Source of the DNA: Sodiomyces alkalinus F11
Lineage: Eukaryota; Ascomycota; Sordariomycetes; Glomerellales; Plectosphaerellaceae
DNA: 64,000 bases
Reading direction: 5' to 3'
Assembly (NCBI RefSeq): GCF_003711515.1
Contig: NW_021167086.1
Span: forward strand, 124,001-188,000
The notes under the pieces are model-generated. The model made no database searches, was not told where the DNA came from, and saw nothing but the letters and a program-made list of their open reading frames with translations. The translations under genes were made by a program, and so were the position numbers. Position 1 is the first letter of the stretch, and the number at the start of each line of letters is the position of its first letter. This document shows positions 47,819 to 57,753 of the stretch, piece after piece.

Positions 47819-50800
47819 ATGCCTGTCATTGATACCACCAAAGACTTGGCTGCTCTCTTCCAGAGCCAAGCCAAGGCTACCCCCGATGCCGTCGCACTCG
47901 AAGATGAGACGCGGTCTCTGACTTACGCCGAACTAGACCGTGAGACGGCGGCCCTAGCTCTTCGCCTTCGTCGTCAGCACCGCGTTGGCCGAGATGTCCT
48001 TGTCGGTGTGCTCATGGGCCGGAGCGCCGACTACGTGATTGCGTCCCTGGCCGCCCTGAGAGCCGGCGGCGCTTTTCTTGTTCTGGAGCTGGCCTATCCG
48101 CCTGGCCTCCTCCGTGATGTGGTCGATGATGCGAACCCCGCCGTGGTTATCACCCACAAGGCATACGCTGCCAAGATCGAATCAGATGTCCCCGTCATTG
48201 CCATCGACGAGGTGGATGATCGCCCTCGTGTCGACGACGCCGCCCAACTCCCTCCTCTCCCCGCTGAAGACGATCTCGACCGTCTCGCCTTCGTGTCGTA
48301 CTCTTCCGGCACCACCGGCCAACCCAAGGGCATCGCCAACCCCCACAGAGCCCCCGTGCGGTCGTACGACCTCCGCTTCGCCGTCAGTGACCTCCAACCG
48401 GGCGACAGGGTGGCCTGCAACGTCTTCTTCGTCTGGGAGATGCTTCGCCCGCTCCTCCGTGGAGCCACTGTCGTCGCCGTCCCGGATCTGATCAGCTACG
48501 ACCCTGCCGGCTTGGTCGGCATGTTGGCGTCCCGCTGCATCACCGACACCCTCATGACCCCTACGCTCCTGGCCACCGTCCTCTCTCGTCATCCCGAGCT
48601 GGCCGACCGCCTGCCGGACCTGCGGTCTCTCTGGCTCAACGGAGAGGTTGTCACCACAGAACTCTGCCGCCGCGCCCTGAAGGCCCTCCCCAACACGCGC
48701 CTGCTCAACCTCTACAGCGCGAGCGAGACCCACGACGTTGCCGCCGGTGATGTCCGGACCTTTGTCGACTACAACACTCCCGTCTGCCCCGTGGGCCCTC
48801 TCTTGGACCCTGAGTATGTCTACATCCTGGACGAATCCGGCAATCCGGTCGAAGGCCATGCCAGCGGGGAGATGTGGGTCGGCGGACATCTTTTGGCGCG
48901 CGGCTATCTCAACCTGCCCGAGCAGACCGCCAAGGCCTTCCACCCGGATCCCTTCGACAAAAAGACGGAAGGGGCTCGGATGTACAGGACGGGAGACATG
49001 GCGCGTATCCTGCCGTCGGGTCTCCTGGAGATCACCGGCCGCGTAGGGGGTATGATCAAGACGCGCGGCTATACCGTGCAGCCCAGTGCCGTGGAGCACG
49101 CCGTCGTCAAACACCTGGCGGTGCGTGATTGCGCCGTGACGTCCCACGGCGACGGGTTGGAAAGACAGCTGGTCGCCTACGTGGTCCGCGACAAGGACGA
49201 CGAGCGGAACAGAGCCGATCTTGCCATCGATGAGTCCGGGTACAGCCCGGCCGCCCGACGCGCCCTTGCGGCCCATCTGGCGCCTTACATGATCCCGACG
49301 CTGTGGGTCGAGGTGCCCCAACTCCCCACGCATGACGTCTCTGGCAAGGTCGACCTCAAAGCCCTTCCGCCGCCTCCGATGCCGAAGGGCCAGGTCGGAA
49401 AAGGAAATGGCGGCAGGAGGAGGGACATGAGCATCACCATCGACACGATCCGGAAGCTGTGGGCGGCTTCCCTCAAGATGCCGGCCAGCGCCATCAAGGA
49501 CGAGCACGGTTTCTTCGACATTGGCGGCCACTCCCTGGTGCTGGCCAACCTAGCCAACCGCTTCTCCAAGGAGTTTGGATTTCCCGTGCCTCTGGCGCCT
49601 CTGGCTGGCGACCCGACGCTTCAGGGTCACTTGAACGCCGTCTGTGCAGCCCGCGACGGCCACACGGCGGCCGTGCAGGCCGACTTGCCTGCCGTGCTGC
49701 GGGCCGACTGCGACCTTCCGGAGGACATTCGGCCCAAGAGCGAGGGGCAGGCAATGCGTCGACTGGACGAGGCAGACACTGTTCTCCTGACAGGTGCCAC
49801 GGGCTACCTGGGCGCTTTCCTCCTCAAGTCTCTGATGGACAGCACATCGGCCCACATCATCTGCCTGGTGCGCTTCACCGAACCGACGGACGACTCGCGA
49901 CCGGCCGGCATGGCCCGCATCCGGAAGAACTTGGTGGACCTGTCCCTCTGGGACGACGGCATGCTGGACCGGATGGAGATCTTGCCCGGCAACCTCGGGC
50001 GCAAGCGGCTCGGACTCTCGTCGGAGACATACAGCGACATCGCCTCCCGTGTGGACGTGATCATCCACGCCGCCGCCACGGTGAACCTAGTGTACCCCTA
50101 CGCGGCGCTGAGGAGCCCCAACGTCGGGGGCACGAGGGAGATCTTGCGGCTGGCGTCCCAGAGCGGGGCCACGCTCCACCACGTGTCGACGAACGGCGTA
50201 CTGACGCCGTCTGTGACGGGTTGGCCGGAGGATGCCATGGTCGACATCGACGACGTGCCGGAGAAACTGCTCGACGGGTACGGCCAGACGAAGTGGGTGG
50301 CCGAGAAACTTGTGCTCGAGGCGGGCCGTCGGGGGATGCCGGTCAAGGTGTACCGGCCGGGCACGATCAGCGGGCACAGCGTGACGGGATCGACGAACAC
50401 GTACGACTTGCTGAACGCGCTCATCGTCGAGTCGCTGCATCTCGGCCAGGCGCCCCAGATCGAGGACTGGTATGCGGAGATGACGCCGGCCGATTTCGTC
50501 AGCACGGCCATGGTCACCCTGGCGAACCACGTCGACGACGGGCAGCTGGTGTACCACCTGGGAGACCCCCGCCCGGTGCCGGCCAGCAAGGTTTTCGATT
50601 ATCTCGAGGAGCTCGGCTACCCGACCGGACGGCTGCCGTGGGACGAGTGGGTGGCGCTCTGGAACAAGGAGAGGGGCTGGGGCAAGACGGGGGGCGACGA
50701 AAACGAGCCGTTCACCCTGGACATCCTCCGCGGCGGCATGCCGACGGCAGAGGCGCTCCGGTCGGTGGTCGTTCTGAAAGACGACGCCACCAAGGCGGCG

Positions 50801-51700
50801 CTGGCGCAGTACGGGGTCCACCGGCCCGAGATCGACGGCAACCTGCTCGCGACGTACACCCGGCATTTTTTCGCGCGGGGCTGGCTGTCGAAGGCGCCGA
50901 CTCGGCGACCTCAGACCAGCAACGGCGTCGTCGTCGCCGCCTCTAGGCCCGGTCGCAGGGGGCGCTTGGCCGGTAAAGTGGCGGTGGTAACGGGTGCATC
51001 TTCCGGGATCGGGGCGGCCGTGGCAGAGGGCCTGGCGAGGGAAGGGGCGCACGTGGCGCTCGCGGCACGACGCACGGAAGCGCTCGAAAAGACCAAGCGC
51101 AAGCTGGGCCGCTACGGGGTCAAGGTCCTCGTGCACAAGACGGACGTGACGGACAAGTCGCAGGTGGAGGCCCTGATGCGGGCGACGGCGGAAACACTGG
51201 GCCCGATCGACGTCCTGGCGAGCTGCGCCGGGGTGATGTACTTCACGATGATGACCAACAACCACACGGACGAGTGGGAGCGCACGGTGGACGTGAACTG
51301 CAAGGGCCTGCTGCACTGCCTGGCGGCGACGGTGCCGGGGATGGTGGCGCGCGGGCGGGGCCACGTGGTGGCCATCTCGTCGGACGCGGGGCGCAAGGTG
51401 TTCCCCGGGCTGGGGGTGTATTCGGCGAGCAAGTTCTTCGTGGAGGCGACGCTGCAGAGCTTGCGGCTGGAGACGGCGGGGACGGGGCTGCGGGTGACGT
51501 CTGTCCAGCCGGGGAACACGGCGACGGAGCTGCTGGGCTTGTCGACGGACCCGGAGGCGATCAAGAAGTATGGGGAGCCGACGGGGGCGAAGGTGCTGGA
51601 GGCGGAGGAGGTGGCTTCTGCGATTTTGTATGCGGTGTGTCAGCCGGAGCATGTGGCGGTGAATGAGGTGCTTATTGAGCCGAGGGATGAGCCGATCTGA
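47819..51700 (+). CDS. ATRR: NRPS-like A-T-R-SDR enzyme, probable glycine betaine reductase (ATRR)
   Basis: Intronless, 1293 aa. Domain order: adenylation (about 1-530), with YSSGTTGQPKGI near residue 160, LYSASETHD, MYRTGDMA and GRVGGMIKTRGYTVQP; thiolation, with FFDIGGHSLVL near 565-575 (Ser is the phosphopantetheine site); a thioester reductase, with VLLTGATGYLG near 655 and catalytic YGQTK near 821; and a C-terminal short-chain dehydrogenase, with VTGASSGIG near 1057 and YSASK near 1200. Both reductases use NAD(P)H. Established knowledge: fungal ATRR (characterised in Aspergillus nidulans) adenylates glycine betaine, reduces the thioester to the aldehyde in R1 and the aldehyde to choline in R2. 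The A4 region reads NVFFVWE, with Val where amino-acid-using domains have Asp. This suits a substrate without a free amino group. Betaine is inferred from domain order and this residue. Confidence 0.85.
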   Translation: MPVIDTTKDLAALFQSQAKATPDAVALEDETRSLTYAELDRETAALALRLRRQHRVGRDVLVGVLMGRSADYVIASLAALRAGGAFLVLELAYPPGLLRDVVDDANPAVVITHKAYAAKIESDVPVIAIDEVDDRPRVDDAAQLPPLPAEDDLDRLAFVSYSSGTTGQPKGIANPHRAPVRSYDLRFAVSDLQPGDRVACNVFFVWEMLRPLLRGATVVAVPDLISYDPAGLVGMLASRCITDTLMTPTLLATVLSRHPELADRLPDLRSLWLNGEVVTTELCRRALKALPNTRLLNLYSASETHDVAAGDVRTFVDYNTPVCPVGPLLDPEYVYILDESGNPVEGHASGEMWVGGHLLARGYLNLPEQTAKAFHPDPFDKKTEGARMYRTGDMARILPSGLLEITGRVGGMIKTRGYTVQPSAVEHAVVKHLAVRDCAVTSHGDGLERQLVAYVVRDKDDERNRADLAIDESGYSPAARRALAAHLAPYMIPTLWVEVPQLPTHDVSGKVDLKALPPPPMPKGQVGKGNGGRRRDMSITIDTIRKLWAASLKMPASAIKDEHGFFDIGGHSLVLANLANRFSKEFGFPVPLAPLAGDPTLQGHLNAVCAARDGHTAAVQADLPAVLRADCDLPEDIRPKSEGQAMRRLDEADTVLLTGATGYLGAFLLKSLMDSTSAHIICLVRFTEPTDDSRPAGMARIRKNLVDLSLWDDGMLDRMEILPGNLGRKRLGLSSETYSDIASRVDVIIHAAATVNLVYPYAALRSPNVGGTREILRLASQSGATLHHVSTNGVLTPSVTGWPEDAMVDIDDVPEKLLDGYGQTKWVAEKLVLEAGRRGMPVKVYRPGTISGHSVTGSTNTYDLLNALIVESLHLGQAPQIEDWYAEMTPADFVSTAMVTLANHVDDGQLVYHLGDPRPVPASKVFDYLEELGYPTGRLPWDEWVALWNKERGWGKTGGDENEPFTLDILRGGMPTAEALRSVVVLKDDATKAALAQYGVHRPEIDGNLLATYTRHFFARGWLSKAPTRRPQTSNGVVVAASRPGRRGRLAGKVAVVTGASSGIGAAVAEGLAREGAHVALAARRTEALEKTKRKLGRYGVKVLVHKTDVTDKSQVEALMRATAETLGPIDVLASCAGVMYFTMMTNNHTDEWERTVDVNCKGLLHCLAATVPGMVARGRGHVVAISSDAGRKVFPGLGVYSASKFFVEATLQSLRLETAGTGLRVTSVQPGNTATELLGLSTDPEAIKKYGEPTGAKVLEAEEVASAILYAVCQPEHVAVNEVLIEPRDEPI

Positions 51701-52019
51701 TGTTTGCGCTTTCATTTGGTATGGGGGTATGTGGCATGAGGGATACGAGGTAGACAGACCTTGTGAAGCAAGGCTATGGGACATGATTCTCCGACCAAGA
51801 CGATAGACGAGGAAAAGAAATATAGACAGAAAACGGACGAAAATAAGATGATGTATGTTTCTGCTGGCATTGTATGGATGAAGTCCTATTCAAAGTGAAA
51901 ACGAAAACAATGATACGAGTCTTCTGAGAAGCGTCAAGATACCACACAGACTTATATAGACTGGCCTGAACACTCTCCACCCCGCCACCTACGGCCAACG
52001 AACCAAATATCTTAAAAAA
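51701..52019. other. Short 3' flank of ATRR
   Basis: About 320 bp of AT-rich 3' sequence with no gene. It leads directly into the minus-strand LysM remnant. Confidence 0.5.
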
Positions 52020-53089
52020 CCTTAGAACAGTCGGAGCAACAGCCGAGTTCCTGTCTGACGAAGTCAGTTTCGATTCCTAATCATCCTTCGCCGAGACATT
52101 CCATCAAATCCATCATCATCACTTACATGGCGTGAAAATTCTTAATGGTGAGGTTGGTTGTTCTCTTCCAAGACTTCTTCGCACATTTCTCCTGAGGTTA
52201 CAGCATAATAGGTCTTGCAATTCTCGGCCGCACCGTCCCGTATTGAGATTAGAAAACCGTACTCATGGGATAGGAAAGGAAATTAGTAACGGCAGGCTGC
52301 AAATACTTACCCTGATGGGAAGTTCAGTGGGCGTCGGCTCAGCGGGAGTCTCTTCACTGGACGTCGGCGATTCTGGTGCAGACATGTGGGGTATTGGCAG
52401 ATGCTGTCGCCGATAGACCGGGACATGCGATTGCAAGCCGGTCCGAGAACGGGATTCCCTTTGGAGAAGATATCGCGTATTAGAGATTATGTTGTCATTT
52501 TAATGTGGAAAGAGAGAGAAGACGACAAAAGAAATGTAACTAGAGAAGGAAGAAAAAACGGGAATAGGGGGTGGGAGGAATAGGGGTAAAAAGGGGAGGG
52601 GAATTCAAGGGGAACAAAAAAAAAGGCAGAAGAAGAAGAAACAAACACCGCTCACATGTATAAAGCTGCACCATGGTGATATTATTACCAGCAGCAATGC
52701 CCTGGCGGGTGTCATTCTCCTGGACAGTGTACGTCTTGCACTGGTTCATAATGCATATCTTCTCGCCAGCTGTTGGAATAGGGGTTGCCAGCTATAAACT
52801 GGAATGGCTTGATGATGCAGTTGCCACACATGTCGAGAGAGACCGTGGGTGTGGCTAATTCTGTATGTCAGAACTTCGGAGCCCTTCAATTTGCAACTAC
52901 ATGCCATACGTGATGAATCATGGGAGGGTTTGTTTTTCTTACGAGAAGCAGAGCCACCACCAAGGCCTCCACACAGCTAGCCGATAGACTGTCGGAGGGG
53001 AGAGCATTGGGGGAGATATACTGCCAGGAAGCCGCACTAGCTGGGCTGGCCGCAATGGCCAGATTTAAAAGAATAAACGACCAACGCAT
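52020..53089 (-). pseudogene. LysM-domain secreted protein gene, broken by frameshifts
   Basis: Minus strand. Exon 1 (53089-52943) is intact and codes a signal peptide (MRWSFILLNLAIAASPASAA) followed by SWQYISPNALPSDS and a Cys. After a GTAAGA intron, a middle block shows D-M-C-G-N-C. Then LysM 1 is recognisable in two parts: C-K-T-Y-T-V-Q-E-N-D-T-R-Q-G-I (52740-52656) and, past an intron, W-N-P-V-L-G-P-A-C (52458 on). A Pro/Thr-rich linker follows and then a second LysM starting N-C-K-T-Y-Y-A-V-T-S-G-E-M-C (52222 on). Frames do not join: LysM 1 is out of frame with the middle block, the linker is one base off after D-S-I-C-Q, LysM 2 is interrupted in E-E-N-N, and the last piece is shifted again. 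A Cys conserved in LysM 1 is Arg. Family knowledge: fungal LysM proteins bind chitin and often shield hyphae or act as effectors. A rescuing splice pattern seems unlikely but is untested. Confidence 0.7.
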
Positions 53090-54519
53090 GGTACATGTAG
53101 CTGCAAAACTTGGAGGCAAGAAGAAGATCGTATGAAGTAAACACATGCATCCAGAGGGCAAAGCCGCAATGGCGGAGAGGGCCGGAAGAAAGCACGAACA
53201 TAAAAGGAATTGAATCTTTAGGGAGTGCTTTAACCAGTACAAACGGTGAAATGAACGGATGCTCCGAGAGATGGACGTTGCGTCGATGTCATGTCAGCAC
53301 TTAGGGATAGAGGTAGAACATAGCCACTTCCGGTCCGTGGATATCGGCCGATCGGCAGAGCAGAGGCCGCAGGGCTACGTATGGATATGAGACGTCGTAC
53401 TTCGACGGTCTCTTAGAGGCTTGGAGTTCTGTCTGATGTTAATCGTTTAGGCCGCGAGTATCGAGTACCGAGTACTTCGTGCTTTGTACTCCGTACTCCG
53501 TGCTCCGGCCCGTCGCCGCCACCGGCCTCGGGCCCACCGCGGCACTACCCGTTCGGCATTCGGCTCTTAGCCCCACCCCGTGTAACGCTATGCCACGCCG
53601 CGCCCCGCTTTATTTCCGACCTCCTTCGATCGCCCGCCCTAAAAGGGGAGGACCGGGCTCTTCTATTAGTCCTTTAAAAAATAAGCTTATGCAGGGCGCT
53701 TACTACGACTGTGGTCTATGGATAAAGGTTGCCTGATCGTCCTGTATGATGTATGCGGAGGCTGTGAGTCTGTGACTGCTGGTGCCTTGGTGAAGATGAT
53801 AAGATCTCCTGTGACGACAGTCGGAGGACAGAGTATCTATATGCTCCTTAGATCTGCACTCCAAGTCAGCCCGACTTCTATGCTCGTCATTGATCAGCGC
53901 GCGATTACCGGCCTCCGGGAAGCTAGTAGAATGGCAATTGAACTTGTTTGGGCTCTCCATGAGATATACATTCCTTTGTAACTGGAAGATCAGTGCGCCT
54001 TGTCACACAGAGCAGAGTCGGCAGACGAATGATTGACCTTGTTCTATTGGCGAGAGGATATGTCCAGTGGCTTTACAAGGAGGTACACGATTCAGCGCCT
54101 ACATGCGAAAGAAAAGGTTAAGATGTGATAAAATCCTGACCTTTACGTAAAACGTACTTACTGAACCGTGAACTGCACAGCCTTGAACAAGTCAGGATGC
54201 AACGATGATAATCCAACTTCGTATGTGGTACTTTGTATGGCGAGCTCGTAGCAGGGGCAACTTACAAGGGTCAAGACCTTGTGGAGTTGTGCTTCCCGTC
54301 ATAGTCCCTATTCCCATGCCGTATAAAAAAGGGATTCTTCTGTCACAGGACCTTGTAATGGTGAATTGGACGAGGGCCCAACCCAAAGACCCATTAGGAG
54401 TCAGGGCCTCTCGTCTACTCCCCCAAGACTTACAACACCTATCATTGTATATCCAACCCTAATTCTGAGCCGCCATTTTGCCCTCTTGACTCTTGGCTGT
54501 GTCTGCAGCCTGCCCAGCC
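53090..54519. other. Intergenic between two broken secreted-protein genes
   Basis: About 1.4 kb. It contains the likely promoter of the LysM gene, a cluster of tandem TACTCCG/GTACTCCG half-sites (53461-53505), a GC-rich patch (53510-53650) with a compositional shift that could be a small element remnant, and an 87-codon open frame (53718-53981) without recognisable features. Confidence 0.4.
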
Positions 54520-55080
54520 ATGAGGCTCAAAAATCTCATCTTCTCCTTGCTAGCCCTCCAGGCTGCACCTGGTCTAGGCCGGCACGCAGCCCCTGGAGCC
54601 GGAGTTTGAGTATGGCGTCTCCCTGAACGGGCATCGGTCCGCCCACATCAAGCCTACCATCACGTTCGGTATTGATTGGAGTGATAAATTTGTCTGAAAA
54701 TTGTCTCTCTGGATTCCTGCGCCGTGAATCTAGTTGCCGATGGACATGTTACCTTCCATGCCGAAGCCGAGACAGGGAGCAGTGGGAGCAGTTTCTGCTA
54801 TGGCGCCGATGCCGGGGCGGATCTCTATGCCACTATTGATGCGCCTGAAATGTTTGACTGGACCACGCCCGAGTCTCCCCACATGATTATACCCTCTGAG
54901 GACGTAACCCTCTTCCCCAGTTCGGCCGGAGAGGCCTGCTCTACCTCGGGAAACAGGAAGTTGTTCCGCCGAGATGGAGATGTTATGGATGATGATCTTG
55001 CTGGAAGCAGCGTCAACGGTTACAATACGCCCTCTTCTTCTTCTTCTTCTTCTTCTTCTTCTTCTTCTTCTTCTTCTTCT

Positions 55081-55127
<47 letters not shown>

Positions 55128-55721
55128 CAGGAAGACTTTGTCACGCCGTAACCCATCCAAGCGGTCTGTCAAGTACGGTCCCCTGATACCGCAAATCGAC
55201 GGCCTCGTGTGCCTCGGCGAGGTCGAGGTGGACGACATCCCCTCATGCGAGGCATGCGAAAGTGGTGGTGACGACGTCAATGACGTCGACGACGCGGCTC
55301 TACGGAAAAGGGATGATGAGACTTGTTGGCTCGACCCCTATCGTTTGGGCGAGGAGACATGTCCTGCGGATGATGACGATTCCGGCGACGCTCGCCGAAG
55401 TCTGGAGCCGCGGGTAAATAAGAAACCCATCAACTGGCAGCACGGTGGGCAAACCTATGAGCTGGCTCTCCCTCCTTACAAGTCCTGCGGAACGGCTGTG
55501 GGCGTCGCCGCGTCTCGGCCCTTCAACGTTGGTTTGGGTACCCGGCCAAGGAGTCCGACGGGTGTGAAGCCGTGTTGAATAAACTCACTAGAAAGCAGAT
55601 CGATCCTAGTCTCTTTGCCAGTAAACTCGTCACCCTCGATCAAGTGCTCCTGGCTCTTTGCTCTTCTCTCTTCTCAAGGCCGCGCTGGAAGGCACAGCCG
55701 TCAAAGTCCCGTGGTACGTGA
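54520..55721 (+). pseudogene. Secreted acidic protein of unknown function with poly-Ser tract, frameshifted
   Basis: The ATG at 54520 opens a signal peptide (MRLKNLIFSLLALQAAPG) that hits TGA near 54607 after a frame change. The body continues in other frames: one with EPEFEYGVSLNG and FGIDWSDKF, then, from 54724, a 284-codon frame with NLVADGHVTFHAEAET, SFCYGADAGADLY, a 32-residue Ser run and TCWLDPYRLGEE-type acidic, Cys-containing segments. Near 55535 the frame breaks again. The natural continuation (G-Y-P-A-K-E-S-D-G-C-E-A-V-L-N) runs to the TGA at 55719-55721. The protein resembles fungal secreted proteins that I recall only as hypothetical, sometimes near chitinase and LysM genes. I do not assign a function. 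The first break might be an intron (a stop between 54660 and 54724 is also bypassed), but the one near 55535 has no splice motif. Confidence 0.6.
55033..55128. repeat. TCT then TCG trinucleotide microsatellite (poly-Ser)
   Basis: (TCT)n changes abruptly to (TCG)n, both coding Ser in the frame of the broken secreted-protein gene. The block lies well inside the open 284-codon frame. Confidence 0.9.
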
Positions 55722-56433
55722 CACGTCTGGATTGACCATGTAAAAGACCCAGGAGGATAAAGGAGGCAAGCTGAGCTCGTCATCTGGCCTCTTCCACGAC
55801 ATGAGGGCCGACCTGTCGGTGTGGTCTTTGAAGGGGACGTTGGATCGTTTCTTATGGTCGTACGGACTACGGTACAACGGTGTTTGTATCTTGGTCACGT
55901 GGTGTTGTTAGTCAGGGGTTCGGAAGCAAAGAACATTGTTCCGGCCCTGAGTACGAAGTACTTATTTGGATTAGCACCAAGCATCAACCAATCAGAGGCT
56001 AGTACGCTACCATTTTGAACCAATTATATCAAAATGTCGGGGACTTTTTCGTCAAATAAAGTACCTTACGTGGTACCCGGTTTGACTCATCCAAGGTACT
56101 TCCAAAAAGAGTCACTGAACCTCGATCCCCGAAGCCGGAGTGCGAAAGAGTACCTACGGAGTGCGTACTCCGACTCCGTCACGTTCCTCACCTCAACTCC
56201 TCAACTCCAACATCTTACCTGAGATTGAGGCTTGGGTATAAACAAGCCAACTACTCGGATTTTTGTTCTCCAACTTCTTTTTTATCCCTTTATTTTTCTT
56301 TTCCCTCCTTGGGCCCTCTGCCAGTTATCCGGGCAGGTCTCCCGGAAGCAAGCAAACTACTCAAGTCTCACCCGGGTCGTCACCCCTCCCCTCAACCTCG
56401 ACCTCACGACTGCTTCACGGTTCACCCATCGCC
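55722..56433. other. Intergenic and TRP4 promoter region, about 700 bp
   Basis: It contains GTACTTCC and TACCTACGGAGTGCGTACTCCG palindromes (56090-56180) and, from about 56260, a T/C-rich leader. No gene is seen. Confidence 0.5.
56083..56089 (+). promoter_or_regulatory. Perfect TGACTCA site (GCN4/CPC1-type) upstream of TRP4
   Basis: TGACTCA lies about 345 bp before the TRP4 start codon. This palindrome is the binding site of the cross-pathway control factor (Gcn4 in yeast, CPC1/CpcA in filamentous fungi), which activates amino-acid biosynthesis genes, including tryptophan genes, under starvation. A 7-bp site can occur by chance. Its position before a trp gene makes it likely to be used. Confidence 0.55.
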
Positions 56434-57753
56434 ATGGCATCCTCACAACCCCCCGCGACCTCCCCAGGCCCCAGCAACCCCCCCGAACTCCCCCCAACCC
56501 CAGCCATGGCCGACCTCAAACCCCTCCTCAAGAAACTCTGGCCCATCCCCGCCGGCGGCAGCCAAGTCACCGCCGACGAGATCGCCGAAGCCATCTCCCA
56601 CTTCTTCACCAACCAGGTCTCGACCGCCCAGGCCGCCTCCCTCCTCATCGCCCTGCACTTCACCAACCTCGACCGCAACGCCGACGTCATGGCCGCCTCG
56701 GCCGCCGCCATGCGCCGCGCCGCCGCCCAGGTCGACATCCCCTCCCTCCGCGCCGTCGTCTCCGCCAAGCGCCTCGCCGCCGGCGACTACCGCGGCGGGC
56801 TCTGCGACATCGTCGGCACGGGCGGCGACTCGCACAACACCTTCAACATCTCCACCACCGCCTCCGTCGTCGCCTCCGCCTGCCTCGTCGTCAGCAAGCA
56901 CGGCAACAAGGCTTCGACCTCCAAGAGCGGCTCCGCCGACCTGGTCGCCCACATGCGGCCCGTCGCCCCCGTCCTCGCCGCCGTCGCCCCCCGCAGCCTG
57001 AGCCGCGTCTACGCCGCCACCAACTACGCCTTCCTGTTCGCCCCCGTCTTCCACCCGGGCATGCGCTTCGTGGCCCCGCTGCGCAGGGAACTCCCCTGGC
57101 GGACCATCTTCAACCTGCTCGGCCCCCTGGCGAGCCCGGTCGAGGACGCCCTCGAGGCGCGCGTCATCGGCGTCGCGCGCCGCGAGCTGGGCCCCGTCTT
57201 CGCCCGCGCCCTCGCCGTCGCCGGGTGTCGTAAAGCCCTCGTCGTGTGCGGCGAGGAGGAGCTGGACGAGGTGAGCTGCGCGGGGCCCACCCTCTGCTGG
57301 CGCCTGCGCGAGTCGGGCCACCATGACCAAACGGTCGTGGGTGCGGGGGAGGCGGCGCCGGGGGTCGTGACGGAGCATTTCAAGGTTCGCCCTGCGGATT
57401 TCGGCCTCTCGGTCCACCCGCTCGATACGGTGTCGCCCGGCAAGGAACCGTCGGAAAATGCGGACATTCTGAAGCGCATTCTTGGTGGCGAACTCCCCGA
57501 TGATGACCCCATTTTGGAGTTTGTTCTCATGAACACCGCTGCGTTGTTTGTTGCTTCGGGTATTTGCGAGGCTGACTCGAGCGCCATGGGTCCCGGTGAT
57601 GATGGGAACGTTATTACTGAGCGAGGACCTGGCGGCGAGAGGTGGAAGGAGGGCGTGCGGAGGGCGCGCTGGGCCATCAAGAGCGGCGAGGCTTGGAGAC
57701 AGTGGGAGGCTTTTGTCCAGGTTACGAATGATATTGGCGGTGTTTTGCCTTGA
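56434..57753 (+). CDS. TRP4: Anthranilate phosphoribosyltransferase
   Basis: Second step of tryptophan biosynthesis from chorismate: joins anthranilate and PRPP to phosphoribosylanthranilate. Single exon, 439 aa. The start at 56434 (GCCATGGCA) is preferred. An in-frame extension upstream has no ATG. Residues 1-30 are Pro/Ser-rich and not part of the domain. The N-terminal helical domain (TADEIAEAISHFF, QAASLLIALHF) is followed by the PRPP-binding signature GTGGDSHNTFNISTTA (about 128-143) and KHGNKASTSKSGSADL (about 156-171). Then come the anthranilate-side residues RSLSRVYAATNYAFLFAPVFHPGMR and FNLLGPLASP. Near the C-terminus NTAALFVASGICE matches the family. Likely regulated by cross-pathway control through the site at 56083. 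The GC-rich N-terminal part contrasts with more relaxed codons at the end. Confidence 0.95.
   Translation: MASSQPPATSPGPSNPPELPPTPAMADLKPLLKKLWPIPAGGSQVTADEIAEAISHFFTNQVSTAQAASLLIALHFTNLDRNADVMAASAAAMRRAAAQVDIPSLRAVVSAKRLAAGDYRGGLCDIVGTGGDSHNTFNISTTASVVASACLVVSKHGNKASTSKSGSADLVAHMRPVAPVLAAVAPRSLSRVYAATNYAFLFAPVFHPGMRFVAPLRRELPWRTIFNLLGPLASPVEDALEARVIGVARRELGPVFARALAVAGCRKALVVCGEEELDEVSCAGPTLCWRLRESGHHDQTVVGAGEAAPGVVTEHFKVRPADFGLSVHPLDTVSPGKEPSENADILKRILGGELPDDDPILEFVLMNTAALFVASGICEADSSAMGPGDDGNVITERGPGGERWKEGVRRARWAIKSGEAWRQWEAFVQVTNDIGGVLP

Noticed and set aside
49459..50946. Plus-strand 495-codon frame inside ATRR, and the minus-strand frames over it
   Set aside because: These are shadow frames of a GC-rich gene. 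They show Arg/Pro/Gly-rich composition and no motifs.
7557..51700. Carrier, S-adenosylhomocysteinase and ATRR as one methyl-metabolism cluster
   Set aside because: They are 5 to 35 kb apart with unrelated genes between, and the carrier substrate is unproven. The shared theme is more likely coincidence.
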